Shown: one piece after another, positions 54,967 to 64,000 of the stretch
How positions within the stretch are numbered: position 1 is the stretch's first letter
Layout of the letters: each line of letters begins with the position of its first letter
DNA from: Telmatactis stephensoni
Taxonomy: Eukaryota; Cnidaria; Anthozoa; Actiniaria; Isophelliidae
Direction: 5' to 3'
Assembly: GCA_029948255.1 (NCBI GenBank)
Contig: JALIZF010001812.1
Location: 1-64,000 of the forward strand
Length of the DNA stretch: 64,000 nt
Notes under the pieces: model-generated
What the model was told of the DNA's origin: nothing
Database searches by the model: none
Seen by the model: only the letters and a program-made list of their open reading frames with translations
Translations under genes and position numbers: made by a program

Positions 54967-57900
54967 GTTTTGTTTTGTTTTGTTTTGTTTTGTTTTGTTT
55001 TGTTTTGTTTTGTTTTGTGTTTTGTTTTGTTTTGTTTTGTTTTGTTTAATAATTTGTTTTGTTTACTTGCATTTCCTTCCTATGAAGGCAGGGGCACTAT
55101 GCCATTTTTATTTATTCCTAGTTATACAAACACTGCTTTACCACCGTGTGCATGACTACGCATCCAGCCAGACTAAAGTCTTGATTGGGATTTGGTCAAT
55201 AGGCTACTGGGAAGCCAGCAAAGTGTACAGACTTTGTATAGAAAACTCCACCTCTGTCTGGGTTTTTGGTAGCCTATTGACCAAATTCCCAATCGAGACT
55301 TTAGTCTGGTGGGATGCGTAATTTTGCACATGGTGGTAATGATACCAGGATACATATCATCCATTACTGTAAGTAACTGCATGTAATTTGGAGTGCTTAA
55401 CTGTAAATTTGATTCCAGAGATGTACCTATGAGTAATGAAGAACTAAGATTTGTGATAGAGAAGCTACTAAGACTGTTCAAAGATCTTGATCTTCAAGAA
55501 CTTCCTCCTCTTGTTTATCAACTTTTACTGCTATCAACCAAGGTAATATTGAGGCACTTAAGGCTGTGGGGTTTGCTTCAGAATAAAGAATGGAATAGAG
55601 CTGGAAATGTAAACAACCATTGCATGTCAGATATCTGATTTACAAATACATTTGTAGGGGTGTCTGTCTTATAGAGGTGACCATCATAGAGGGGTGTCTG
55701 TCTTATAGAGGTGTCCATCGTAGAGGAGTGTCTGTCTTCTAGAGGTGTCCATCATAGGGGGTGTCTGTCTTATAGAGTTGTCCATCATAGAGGGTATCTG
55801 TCTTCTAGAGGTGTCCATCATAGAGGGGTGTCTGTCTTATAGGGGTGTCCATCATAGAGGGGTGTCTGTCTTATAGAGGTATCCATCATAGAGGGGTGTC
55901 TGTCTTATAGGGGTGTCCATCATAGAGGAGTGTCTGTCTCACATAATTGGCCATCATAGAGGGTGTCTGTTTTAGAGAGGTATCCATCATAGAGGGGTGT
56001 CTGTCCTATAGAGGTGTCCATCATAGAAGGGTGTCTGTCTTATAGAGGTGTCCATCATTGAGGGGTGTCTGTCTTATAGAGGTATCCATCATAGAGGGGT
56101 GTCTGCCTTACATAGGGTGACCATCATCAAGGGTGTCTGTCTTACAGAAGTGTCCATCATAGAGGGGTGTCTGTCTTATAGAGGTATCCATCATAGAAGG
56201 GTGTCTGTCTTATAGAGGTGTCCATCATAGAAGGGTGTCTGTCTTATAGAAGTGTCCATCATAGAGGGGTGTCTGTCTTATAGAGATGTCCATCATAGAG
56301 GGGTGTCTGTCTTATAGAGGTGACCATCATAGAGGGTGTCTGTCTTATAGAGGTGTCCATCATAGAGGGGTGTCTGTCTTATAGAGGTGTCCATCATAGA
56401 GGGGTGTCTGTCTTATAGAGGTGTCCATCATAGAGGGGTGTCTGTCTTATAGAGGTGTCCATCATAGAGGGGTGTCTGTCTTATAGAGGTGTCCATCATA
56501 GAGGGGTGTCTGTCTTATAGAGGTATCCATCATAGAAGGGTATCTGTCTTATAGAGGTGTCCATCATAGAGGGGTGTCAGTGTCTCATATAATTGGCCAT
56601 CATAGAGGGGTGTCTGTCTTGATGAATGTTTATTATTTTTGTTTGATGTGTAAAAACATTTTGAATAGCACTCTAAGAATAATTATAAAATATTTGAGAT
56701 ACAATGCACATGCTGATTGGCTGGATACCATGTTTATTTCCGAGGATAGAGACATGGCTCGCTCAAAAAACGTTGATAATATTTTATGAAAACAATATAA
56801 AACGATCGCTTATGTCTCTGTACTGTGATATAAACACTCTGGAAGATGTAGAGCACTTGAAAAGCAAGAGAAACACTCTGCTACACCTCATGTTCCTAAG
56901 CTTGCTTTTCTCTTGCTCTACATCTTCCATCGTGTTTATATCACAGTACAGAGACAATTGAGTGCGCGTTTTATGTTCCTTAAATAAATGCCATTATATT
57001 TTATACGTTGATAAATGTATCTTTTAGACAATATGTCTCTATCATAATGAAAAATGAAGACCTCAAATTTTGTGAATACAACAGGGACACAAAGGTTTGG
57101 TTCTACAAGGTGTGATGTCTTTCTTTAATGAAAAGGATGATGCTTGTAGACAAGAAGATCAACAAGATACAGAGTAAGTAATAATTATAATAACTGTGCA
57201 AGCTAAATAACAGAATAGGCCATTTGCACGATGGCGTCATTTTACTACAACTACCAGAATGCTCTACGAACTTTCTTTCTTATTCAGATTTTTATTCCCT
57301 TTTGAGAATAGTAGAACACTAATTGTTTTACAAGAGAAAGTGGGCAAAGCCTTCTGGTAGTTGTATTATATGACGCCATCATGCAAATGGCCTATTGTGA
57401 CACTATTTAAAAATGCCATTTGTTGTGCCCAGCCACACAAGCCATGCAATGCTTTGCTGTCTTGTTTGCAAATTTTGGATATATATCTATATAGGCAATG
57501 GTGTCAATTGTGATGGTAGTTGTATTAGTTAGAGTAATAATAACATTGTTTGATAGCTAAAATTTATTATTTCTGTTTCCAGTGATAGTGTTCAAACAAT
57601 CTCTAAAGAACAGCTTCGTCACATGGAAGGTACCATCATCCTTCACATTACATTTGCCATTAAGCAAGATCAGAACCTTGGAAAAGAGTTGGTCAAATAC
57701 CTTAAGGTAATACCTTTTTAATTGGAAAAGACTTGAGGATATTTGATCTTCGTTTGCTTTATAAAAATAAAATGTATCTAGTACTGCCAGTAGTTGATCG
57801 TTATTAAAATTTAAAATTTTACTAGGCTTCCCAAAATTCTCCAGCAAAGATTCTGACTCCATTTAATGTGGCACTTGCATTATCTGTAGGACAGATCCAC

Positions 57901-60900
57901 AGATTTGAGGAAATGGTAAGCAGTGTTAGTAGATTGTAACCAGTAGGTAGCCTCAGTTTTTTTCTCTTTACACCTTCATAGAATTCACCTCAGTCATGTG
58001 CTGGCTATTTTTTTCTAGTTATACAATATTTTAACAGTAGGACATCTGTATTTCAGACACCTATCTTTAATAGTGGAACCTGCTATTGCTAATGTTAATG
58101 AAACCCCTGGCATTACATGGCAACACAATGTGATTTGAATTCACAGCATATCTAAAGCACTACAATATTTAAATGGACCATTTGTAACTAAATGTGGTTC
58201 TGAGGTTTCACCAAAGCTTTCTTTAGTGATGATGTAAAGTTTGTGATTGACAGGTTTTTGATGTGCTCAGGTCTTCAATTTTAAGAAGTTTTAAGGACAA
58301 TGAAAGACGAAGGCAATCTAAGTGGATTAAAGGTTATAAAAGTTTTTATCAAATGTGAATATGTAGTGCTTAGTTTATAATGACTTGATTTGATTCAGAT
58401 GAATGAAGATGAAGACTGTATGTAGACATATTGATGTTCTTAATTACATTGTATCATAGAAAATGTTCCAGAATGTTTCAAGATTGAGGAATACATATTG
58501 GAAACTGTTCAAAATAGGTAGTTTGAAATTACTGCAGTTTTCGATATTCTGCGAACTCTGACCTTCAAACAGTCCGTTGGAATTTGGTTATTCGCTTCCA
58601 CCCACCTCAACAAAACATCGAAAAATCAATACTAAAAGTTCCTAAAATCCTACCAAATGACCAAATTTGATCTTTAGAGAGTATATATGTATTAGCTATA
58701 TTATCATTTTGGTATTAAAAGTTCTTCGTATTAGTGATATTTACTTTTGATTGACAGGAGCAAAAATGCAAATTAGCAGTTGACGTTTGAAAGTCAGAGT
58801 TCACAGAATACCAAAAACTGCAGTAACTTGTTTGCAAGCTTTCTTTCTTCCTCCCTTCCTTCCTTCCTTCCTTCCTTCCTTCCTTCCTTTACTACTTAAG
58901 TCTTCCTTTACTACTGAAACAAACTGAAACATTTTTGTTTCACAGCTTGTTTGGTTGGGATCATGTGACACAAGGCCTAGTACAACTTGGGTTTTTGTTG
59001 ATGGATACCTATGGACCCAAAGGATTTGGTAATAAATATTTAAGTATGATGTTTAACTTGAAAGTTAATTAATTTTTCTGTAATAAATCTTTAGATGTAC
59101 ATTTGTTAATTGTTTTATGTTTATAGAGAACCATACAGCAGAGCATCTGAGTCCAGCACAACAATCATGTAATCTAGGCTGTGAGATATTACTAAATACT
59201 TTTAAAGGGCATGAGATGGTTAGAGCAGAGATCTTGGAACAGATTCTCAACAGAGTCGTTACCAAGGCAACAACCCCTGTTAGTCACTTCATTAGTAAGT
59301 GTTCTTGTTATTTAAAAGTTATGGTTTCTTATGGGTGTAGAATCTATATACCAAGGTGTCTGATCTGGGGTAAAACTGTACCATGCAATGCAATAACCAG
59401 GGTCCAGTTGCTTGAAGATGGGATTAAGCACAAGTGACAGAAGCAGAAGCAAAAGCAGAAGCAAAAGATGGTCTTTCATTGCTGTGAAAATCAGTAAAAA
59501 TGGAGATGGAAGCAGAGCAGAAGCATATAACAAAAGCAGAGTCAGAAGAACAGAATGCTCCATGTTCTTATGCTTCCTTTTCTTCTTTTGTCGCTTAAGT
59601 CAACGTGAAAACAAGAACATTATGTAAGCGAAAGTGGAGTTGGAAGCATAGACCATTCAGAAATTCTCTTTCGAGGTAAAACTTATTTCTTGAGGTGAGC
59701 ATTCCAGCAGGCCATGTATTTCAAACAAGGACTTTTATTCCCCAAGAGAATTAGAATGGAAAAAAAATATTTATCATGCAAAAAGGTTCATTGAGCTGAG
59801 GCTTCTACTGCTTCTGTCACGTTGAGCTGTTTTCAGGAGAACATGCATAAAGGTCTTATGACCCACTTAATATGTTTCCATTTATGCTTCCGCCCGGTTG
59901 GCTCAGTTGGTTGAGCATCGGTCTCTTGTGCGGGAGGTCGGGGTTCGAATCCTGGCCGGACCAACACTCAGGGTCTTTAAATAATTGAGGAGAAGGTGCT
60001 GCCTTTGTAATTACATCTGCAAACGGTTAGACCTTCATGTCTTTTCAGATAAGGACATTAAACTGTAGGCCCAGTCTGCTTTCACTCTAACCCTGCTTGT
60101 ATAGTGGACGTAAAAGATCCTGTTGTACTGTTCGCAAAGAGCAGGAGATTGTCGCCCGGTACAACACTCTGTCCTTGCTACTAACAAACTCTAAGCGCAT
60201 TTGATTATATTCATATAGATATTTGCGCTATATAAATGCTAAAATTTCCTTCTTTTTTTTTCATTTGCTTCCGTCACTCAATAACCCAGGGTTAAGTCCA
60301 AAGGAAACCTTTGAATTTAACCCTGGGTTATTGCCAACCTGTCTTCATGCAACTGGGCCCTCACTGGCAGATCCAGAGGGAGGGTTATGGGGGTTGCAAA
60401 CCCCCCTCTCCTCCCCCTATAAATTTTGATTTTTTAAGGAAAAACTCAAATTAGGCTTTATTCTTCATTATTTATAGCCATCATACAACCCCTGTTAAGA
60501 CTAAACCTGGATCTGCCACTTACCCTGGAGCTAATATTTTGTTAAAGCCATGATTCATTATTGTCTATATATAGAGCTTCTTTCAAGCACAGTGCTGTCA
60601 GCACCTCATGTATTGTTAGAGTCTCTTCCAAAGGTATGAACAAACTATCAAAATGTACCTAATAATAATATGTACTTATTAACTGAGTGGGAGGGCTGGA
60701 CAGAAAAATATTTGGTTCAAGGTGCAAACATACATGGTACAAACATTTGTTCATTTAACTTGTCATTCCTCCCTCCCTTCCTTCCTTCCTTCCTCCCTCC
60801 CTCCCTCCCTCCCTCCCTTCCTTCCTTCCTTCACCTGTCCATCTATTTTTCTTTCTATTATTGCATTTAATCAGTCTTTGGTCTTAAAGAATATTGTATG

Positions 60901-61741
60901 CTGTCATTGATTATAATTTATTATTATTTCACACCACATACAGGTAAAAGAAGCTCTTGACTATCTCTCCTTTTTACCACCCAGCACAGCAGAAGGACTT
61001 CTCAGAGCATTACAGGTAACACATTAAATACTTGCTCTGTAATTTCAGTAGTAGATTTACAAATAATTTATGACTTTGACAAACTACGGCTGAATGGCAT
61101 TCAGAACTATCTTCAGTTGGTACATGGACAGCATTGAACGGCACTTCAAAGGTTTTAACACCATATATACAAACTTGGCATCATCAAAACATGGCTCATT
61201 CTGATCTATGTGTGTATTTCAATGGTGATCTATACAATTTTGTTCATTAATTTTTCAGCCTCTAATGAAGATAAGCCTGTCATTGAGAGATTCATTGATT
61301 TTGGTCCTCAGAAAAGCCATGTTCTCCAGGCATGTACATACACATTCTAGCTTAGTTAATTTATTTAACCTTGGTTTATTTGTTTATTTGATTGCATAAT
61401 TGATTGAATTAAAATCTTCATCTAGGCAAGTTGATGCTCGTAAAATAGCTGTTACTGGATTTCTACAACTGCTGAAACACTTTAAGGTACCTATTATCCA
61501 AATGAATTTCTTCTACGACAAATTGAAATGTCATATGGAGAAGAGTGACCTAGAGGTTTTGCAAACAACAGAGTATTGATCAGTTATTGTTCTACTCAAT
61601 GCCTGTAGGTTCTTGGAGGAGCTTTAACATCAAGTCAATCCAGCCAAACAAGCGTGTCCTTTTCTCAATGTAGTCAGATTCAAGTTGATGTTCATATGAG
61701 AGGAGGGGCTGGTAATGAAGCTCTATGTCTTGAGATACTTG
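50133..61741 (+). CDS. FANCI: Fanconi anaemia group I protein, first 21 exons (3' part beyond window)
   Basis: Exon starts-ends: 50133-50216, 50285-50360, 50592-50686, 51651-51686, 52762-52844, 53361-53428, 53907-53973, 54517-54558, 55419-55542, 57085-57173, 57583-57706, 57826-57915, 58254-58332, 58460-58517, 58946-59028, 59127-59294, 60575-60633, 60944-61015, 61259-61329, 61426-61486, 61609-61741. They join in phase to 587 codons, collinear with about the first 585 residues of human FANCI. Diagnostic stretches are [32 protein letters not shown] and [15 protein letters not shown]. Lys 518 in [10 protein letters not shown] matches the ubiquitinated human Lys 523. SQ motifs at Ser 552, 555, 562 and 565 match the ATR phospho-switch. 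FANCI clamps DNA with FANCD2 in interstrand crosslink repair. The intron after exon 19 uses a GC donor. Confidence 0.95.
50715..50897. mobile_element. MITE (GGGACTGGTCATTATTTACAG family), complete copy
   Basis: The ends GGGACTGGTCATTATTTACAG and CTGTAAATAATGACCAGTCCC are exact reverse complements, with G- and C-rich sub-ends. It lies in FANCI intron 3 and is the intact relative of 5051-5208. Confidence 0.9.
51310..51457. mobile_element. MITE (TAGAGCAGTTTTCGTATGA family), copy 3
   Basis: It starts TAGAGCAGTTTTCATACGACTG and ends ACAACGAAATCTGCTCTA, in FANCI intron 3. It shares the interior words GGTTACGGCA(G)GAATTTTGAATG and CAGACAT with copies 1 and 2. Confidence 0.8.
52503..52570. repeat. 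(AAT)n plus TTTAATGAGGATA interspersed repeat
   Basis: An AATAATAATG run followed by a TTTAATGAGGATACCAACTTCACCGG body, similar to the starts at 9447 and 11239. It lies in FANCI intron 4. Confidence 0.5.
54606..54743. mobile_element. MITE with TAGAGGGATTTCACGGCAGCC ends
   Basis: The left arm TAGAGGGATTTCACGGCAGC and right arm GCTGCTGTGAAATCCCTCTA pair with one mismatch, and pairing extends through CATGTTTGTGG. It lies in FANCI intron 8. Confidence 0.88.
54900..55048 (+). repeat. TTTTG pentanucleotide array
   Basis: About 29 TTTTG units with two breaks lie in FANCI intron 8. The Phe/Cys/Val/Leu-rich open frames over it are artefacts. Confidence 0.96.
55157..55320. mobile_element. MITE with TACGCATCCAGCCAGACTAAAG ends
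   Basis: The left arm continues as TCTTGATTGGGATTTGGTCA and the right arm as TGACCAAATTCCCAATCGAGA, giving a foldback of about 164 bp in FANCI intron 8. Confidence 0.88.
55655..56622 (+). repeat. 34-bp minisatellite, about 28 units
   Basis: The unit GGTGTCTGTCTTATAGAG-GTGTCCATCATAGAGG recurs every 34 bases with scattered substitutions. Its two halves resemble one another, so it looks like a dimer of a 17-bp ancestor. The array fills much of FANCI intron 9. Confidence 0.96.
56814..56955. mobile_element. MITE (GTCTCTGTACTGTGATATAAAC family), copy 2
   Basis: The ends GTCTCTGTACTGTGATATAA and TTATATCACAGTACAGAGAC are exact complements, and inner arms about GGAAGATGTAGAGCA also pair. It lies in FANCI intron 9 and is related to 38390-38544. 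Confidence 0.9.
57214..57396. mobile_element. MITE with AATAGGCCATTTGCACGATGG ends
   Basis: The ends AATAGGCCATTTGCACGATG and CATCATGCAAATGGCCTATT pair with one mismatch, and inner arms ACAACTACCAGAA and TTCTGGTAGTTGT also pair. It lies in FANCI intron 10. Confidence 0.9.
58848..58890 (+). repeat. TTCC microsatellite
   Basis: A CCTT run in FANCI intron 14, upstream of the exon starting at 58946. Confidence 0.9.
59892..60245 (+). mobile_element. tRNA-derived SINE in FANCI intron 16
   Basis: A tRNA-like head (59892-59963) carries a good box A, TGGCTCAGTTGG (59899-59910), and box B, GGTTCGAATCC (59942-59952). The acceptor, anticodon and T stems are mispaired, so it is not a functional tRNA. 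A body follows with GATAAGGACATTAAACTGTAGG and GGACGTAAAAGATCC words, which I associate with metazoan SINE central domains. It ends in TTTGCGCTATATAAATGCTAAA, a typical SINE/LINE-like tail. Confidence 0.82.
60362..60520. mobile_element. MITE (CAGGGGTGGATTTAGG family), copy 3
   Basis: The ends CACTGGCAGATCCAG and CTGGATCTGCCACT are inverted, with a G/C-rich sub-end as in the other copies. It lies just before FANCI exon 17. Confidence 0.65.
60766..60834 (+). repeat. TCCC/TTCC microsatellite
   Basis: A pyrimidine-only run in FANCI intron 17. Confidence 0.9.
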
Positions 61742-61775
61742 GTGAGTATTATCCTCTATCCATCAATTCCATCTA

Positions 61776-61928
61776 ATCTCTCCCTCCCTCCCACATCCTT
61801 CCATCCTTCCATCTTTACTCCCTCCCTTCCTCTCTCTCCCCTCTATTTCTTCCTTCCTCCCTCCCCTTCTTCCTTTCCCCCTTCCTCTCTCCCTTCCTCC
61901 CTCTCTCCTTCCTTCTTTCCTTCTTTGC
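61776..61928 (+). repeat. CT-rich microsatellite after FANCI exon 21
   Basis: TCCC, TTCC and TTTC tetramers start about 35 bases beyond the exon 21 donor. The Ser/Pro/Leu-rich open frame over it is an artefact. Confidence 0.9.
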
Positions 61929-61980
61929 ATCCATCTGTTTATATATTTATCTATTATTTATATGTGACAGGGTCACTAGG

Positions 61981-62221
61981 ACCTCAAATTATATCATTTT
62001 TAGTTTCTATATTTTACTCACTTTATGTTAAGGAATTTAGGTTTTCATGATTAATTGTTAGGGAATGTAACCACCCTTAGGTGTGTTTAGGTATTTACAT
62101 CCTGTTTTCGTGTTCTCATGAGTAATTCTCCTTATATGTGATTTTCCTTGTTATTATTGAGTGCTATAATCTGATTAAGCCAGGCACTCCTTGCATGACG
62201 TATGACTGAGTAGGAGTTTTA
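61981..62221. repeat. 241-bp direct repeat, copy 1
   Basis: The sequence from ACCTCAAATTATATC to GAGTAGGAGTTTTA recurs at 62750-62990 with only about three differences. The short, recent duplication beside a gag gene suggests a long terminal repeat or a leader-region duplication. I do not see a clear primer-binding site. Confidence 0.85.
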
Positions 62222-62249
62222 AATACTTTTTCCAGTCACGCCTTAGTTC

Positions 62250-62718
62250 CTTTAAAGTCCTTATGACACATAATTTTTTATTTTCAAACTTAGTTATTTT
62301 TAGAGAGCATAGTGAAGATCTTTTTACCCAGGTTTTCCTTACCCCGTATTTTCTGAGATATGAAGGTTTCAAATGTCAAAATGCAAATTTGATGACGTAA
62401 GAGGAGGCAACACTGCAAACTTCTCATGGGTTTTACAAAAAGAGGACTTCAATTTGAGAGTCAAATTTTTTTACTAAACAACAGGCTTTGCCAATGGAAA
62501 TGAGTTACAAATGGAAAAATACAAGTAATTTAAATTCTCTTGTTTTTGTATAATAAATGATTACTCCTCTTACGTCATCACATTTGCATTTTGAAATTTG
62601 AAACCTTTATATCTCAGAAAATATGGAGTGAGGAAAAACAAGATTAAAAGATCTTTACTATGCTTTCTTTCAAGAGCTGAGTTTGAAAATAAAATATTAT
62701 CCGTCATAGGGACTTTAA
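62250..62718. mobile_element. MITE of about 470 bp between the two direct repeats
   Basis: TTTAAAGTCCTTATGACACATAA on the left and the inverse ending GGGACTTTAA on the right pair. Pairing continues through TCTCAGAAAATA and TGATGACGTAAGAGGA and their complements. It sits between the two 241-bp repeats. Confidence 0.78.
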
Positions 62719-62749
62719 GTATAAATACAGGACTACTAGTCCTAGCATG

Positions 62750-62990
62750 ACCTCAAATTATATCATTTTTAGTTTCTATATTTTACTCACTTTATGTTAA
62801 GGAATTTAGGTTTTCATGATTAATTATCAGGGAATGTAACCATCCTTAGGTGTGTTTAGGTATTTACATCCTGTTTTCGTGTTCTCATGAGTAATTCTCC
62901 TTATATGTGATTTTCCTTGTTATTATTGAGTGCTATAATCTGATTAAGCCAGGCACTCCTTGCATGACGTATGACTGAGTAGGAGTTTTA
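62750..62990. repeat. 241-bp direct repeat, copy 2, abutting gag
   Basis: Near-identical to 61981-62221. The gag-like reading frame opens within eight bases of its right end. Confidence 0.85.
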
Positions 62991-64000
62991 TGCACTCCAG
63001 GCCAAGCTTCAACAGATGGAGACACAGCTCCAGCATCAAGGGACCTCACAGGCGACAGACAGTACCAACCCACCAGCAGCAGCTGCTACTCAGTCCATCA
63101 AAGTGACAGTCCCACGAGAGAAGAAGTTTGGGAAGTACAATGGGACCAGGGATGATCGAGTACTTGAAGACTGGATCGCTGATGCGGAGAGAGCTACCCG
63201 AGCGCAGTCAGACGGAGAGGCCGTGGACTCTCTCATCTTCCACCTGGAGGGCGTGGCCAAGGAGGAGGTGAAGCTGAGACCCACATCCCAGTGGTCAACA
63301 CCGGCAGGGGTTTTCAAGATCCTTAGAGAAACGTTCAGTGAGCAGTTAACCCATATGCAGGCTCTTCGCAAGTTCTTTGCAAGAAAACAGCTAGAGCGCG
63401 AGAGTGTGCATGATTTTGCACACTCCCTGATGGTGTTACTGGCCAGAGTTGAGAGGTTGGCAGGAGAAGAAGCCCCAGAAAAGGACAAGATGCTTAAAGA
63501 ACAGTTCGTGGAGAACCTCAAAGACCCAACACTCAGACGTGACATAAAGAGATGGGTTAGGGACCACCCTGACACCAGTTTCCAAGATGTGCGTCTGGAG
63601 CTGCATCGCTACATGGAGGAGGATTGTTCAACCACAAGGAGGTCAACAGCTGCAGTGAGAGAGGTGGTCCAAGAGGAAGAGCCGCTGCTATGTGGGGAGG
63701 TTAGAGGAACCAAGACTAACCAGAAAGTTCTCTCTGACCTCATCACTGGGCAGAAGGTTCTTGCAGAAGAGCTACAAAAGCAACAAAAGACTCTAGTGAA
63801 CCATATCGAGCAGCAAAGACGTGTGTTGGAACAGCAACAACAAACCGTGAACCGCCTTCTGGAGTCAATGGCGCTACGGCCTCGACCATCAGGATGTTTT
63901 GGCTGTGGTGAAGAGGGGCACTACAGAAGAGACTGTCCAAAGGCTGCACCTCAGGATGACAGGAGGGCTACCCCAGCACAGCCAACCAAGAAAGCACCAA
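62983..64000 (+). CDS. Ty3/gypsy-like gag, partial, open at window end
   Basis: The frame is open from just after a stop at 62980-62982 to the window edge; the first in-frame ATG is at 63016. It shows a retrotransposon gag (capsid-like) domain at about 63118-63630, with KFGKYNGTRDDRVLEDWI near its start and a FFARKQLERESVHDFA segment. A Gln-rich coiled stretch follows. A CCHC zinc knuckle, CFGCGEEGHYRRDC, lies at about 63889-63930 and would bind RNA. It is in an intron of FANCI in the same orientation. Over 1 kb without a stop suggests a young copy. Frames on the opposite strand are shadows. The remaining pol genes would lie beyond the window. Confidence 0.85.

Noticed and set aside
54755..55321. 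188-residue Cys/Phe/Val-rich frame
   Set aside because: It reads through the TTTTG array and a MITE within a FANCI intron.
59892..59963. tRNA-Lys-like gene
   Set aside because: Acceptor, anticodon and T stems have mismatches, and a SINE body follows directly, so I call a SINE head rather than a functional tRNA.
63090..63949. - strand frames of 161 and 68 residues
   Set aside because: They are shadows of the gag frame on the + strand, which explains the codon pattern.

Overview
Organism and evidence. This is an animal genome, most likely a cnidarian and probably a stony coral or close anthozoan; that assignment is an inference. The base composition is AT-rich and the introns are short to medium. 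All but one of the introns I resolved are GT-AG. The histone genes lack introns and end in metazoan stem-loops. Small inverted-repeat (MITE-like) elements are very abundant. I rebuilt the spliced genes by hand, requiring reading-phase continuity at every junction and agreement with remembered family features. No database search was run.

Left part (1-20 kb). Two intronless Mab-21/cGAS-fold genes lie on the + strand at 2.6-3.7 kb and 13.8-15.2 kb. A three-exon leucine-rich-repeat gene with an elongin-C-type BC box lies between them at 7.9-10.8 kb. The rest is mostly inverted-repeat elements, including a 636-bp element with 65-bp inverted ends and a 9-bp target duplication.

Middle (20-40 kb). 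A ten-exon PGC-1-family coactivator on the - strand (25.2 to 20.3 kb) is head-to-head with a fourteen-exon mitochondrial release factor (mtRF1a type) on the + strand (25.7 to 31.3 kb). The gap of about 530 bp holds a perfect CRE and a YY1-like site. Next is an eight-exon palmitoyl-protein-thioesterase-2-like gene on the - strand (37.4 to 33.0 kb). Its first exon is duplicated about 2.2 kb upstream.

Histone cluster (40-46.3 kb). H1 (-), H3 (-), H4 (+), H2A (-) and H2B (+) form one complete quintet, each with a 3' stem-loop. H2A and H2B share a 308-bp divergent promoter. The duplication that copied the thioesterase exon also copied the H1 3' processing region, leaving a stranded stem-loop relic at 38.04 kb.

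Right part (47-64 kb). A PI-PLC X-domain gene (+) converges on a MORN4-like gene (-). That gene is divergent from FANCI (+), of which the first 21 exons (587 codons) are in the window. FANCI introns hold a tRNA-derived SINE, a 34-bp minisatellite and several foldback elements. The last intron seen holds a Ty3/gypsy-like gag that stays open to the window edge.

Functional themes. One group is mitochondrial: the PGC-1-like regulator and mitochondrial translation termination. A second is chromatin and DNA repair: the histone quintet and FANCI with its conserved ubiquitination lysine and SQ switch. A third is two Mab-21-fold proteins that appear to lack the full catalytic acidic triad.
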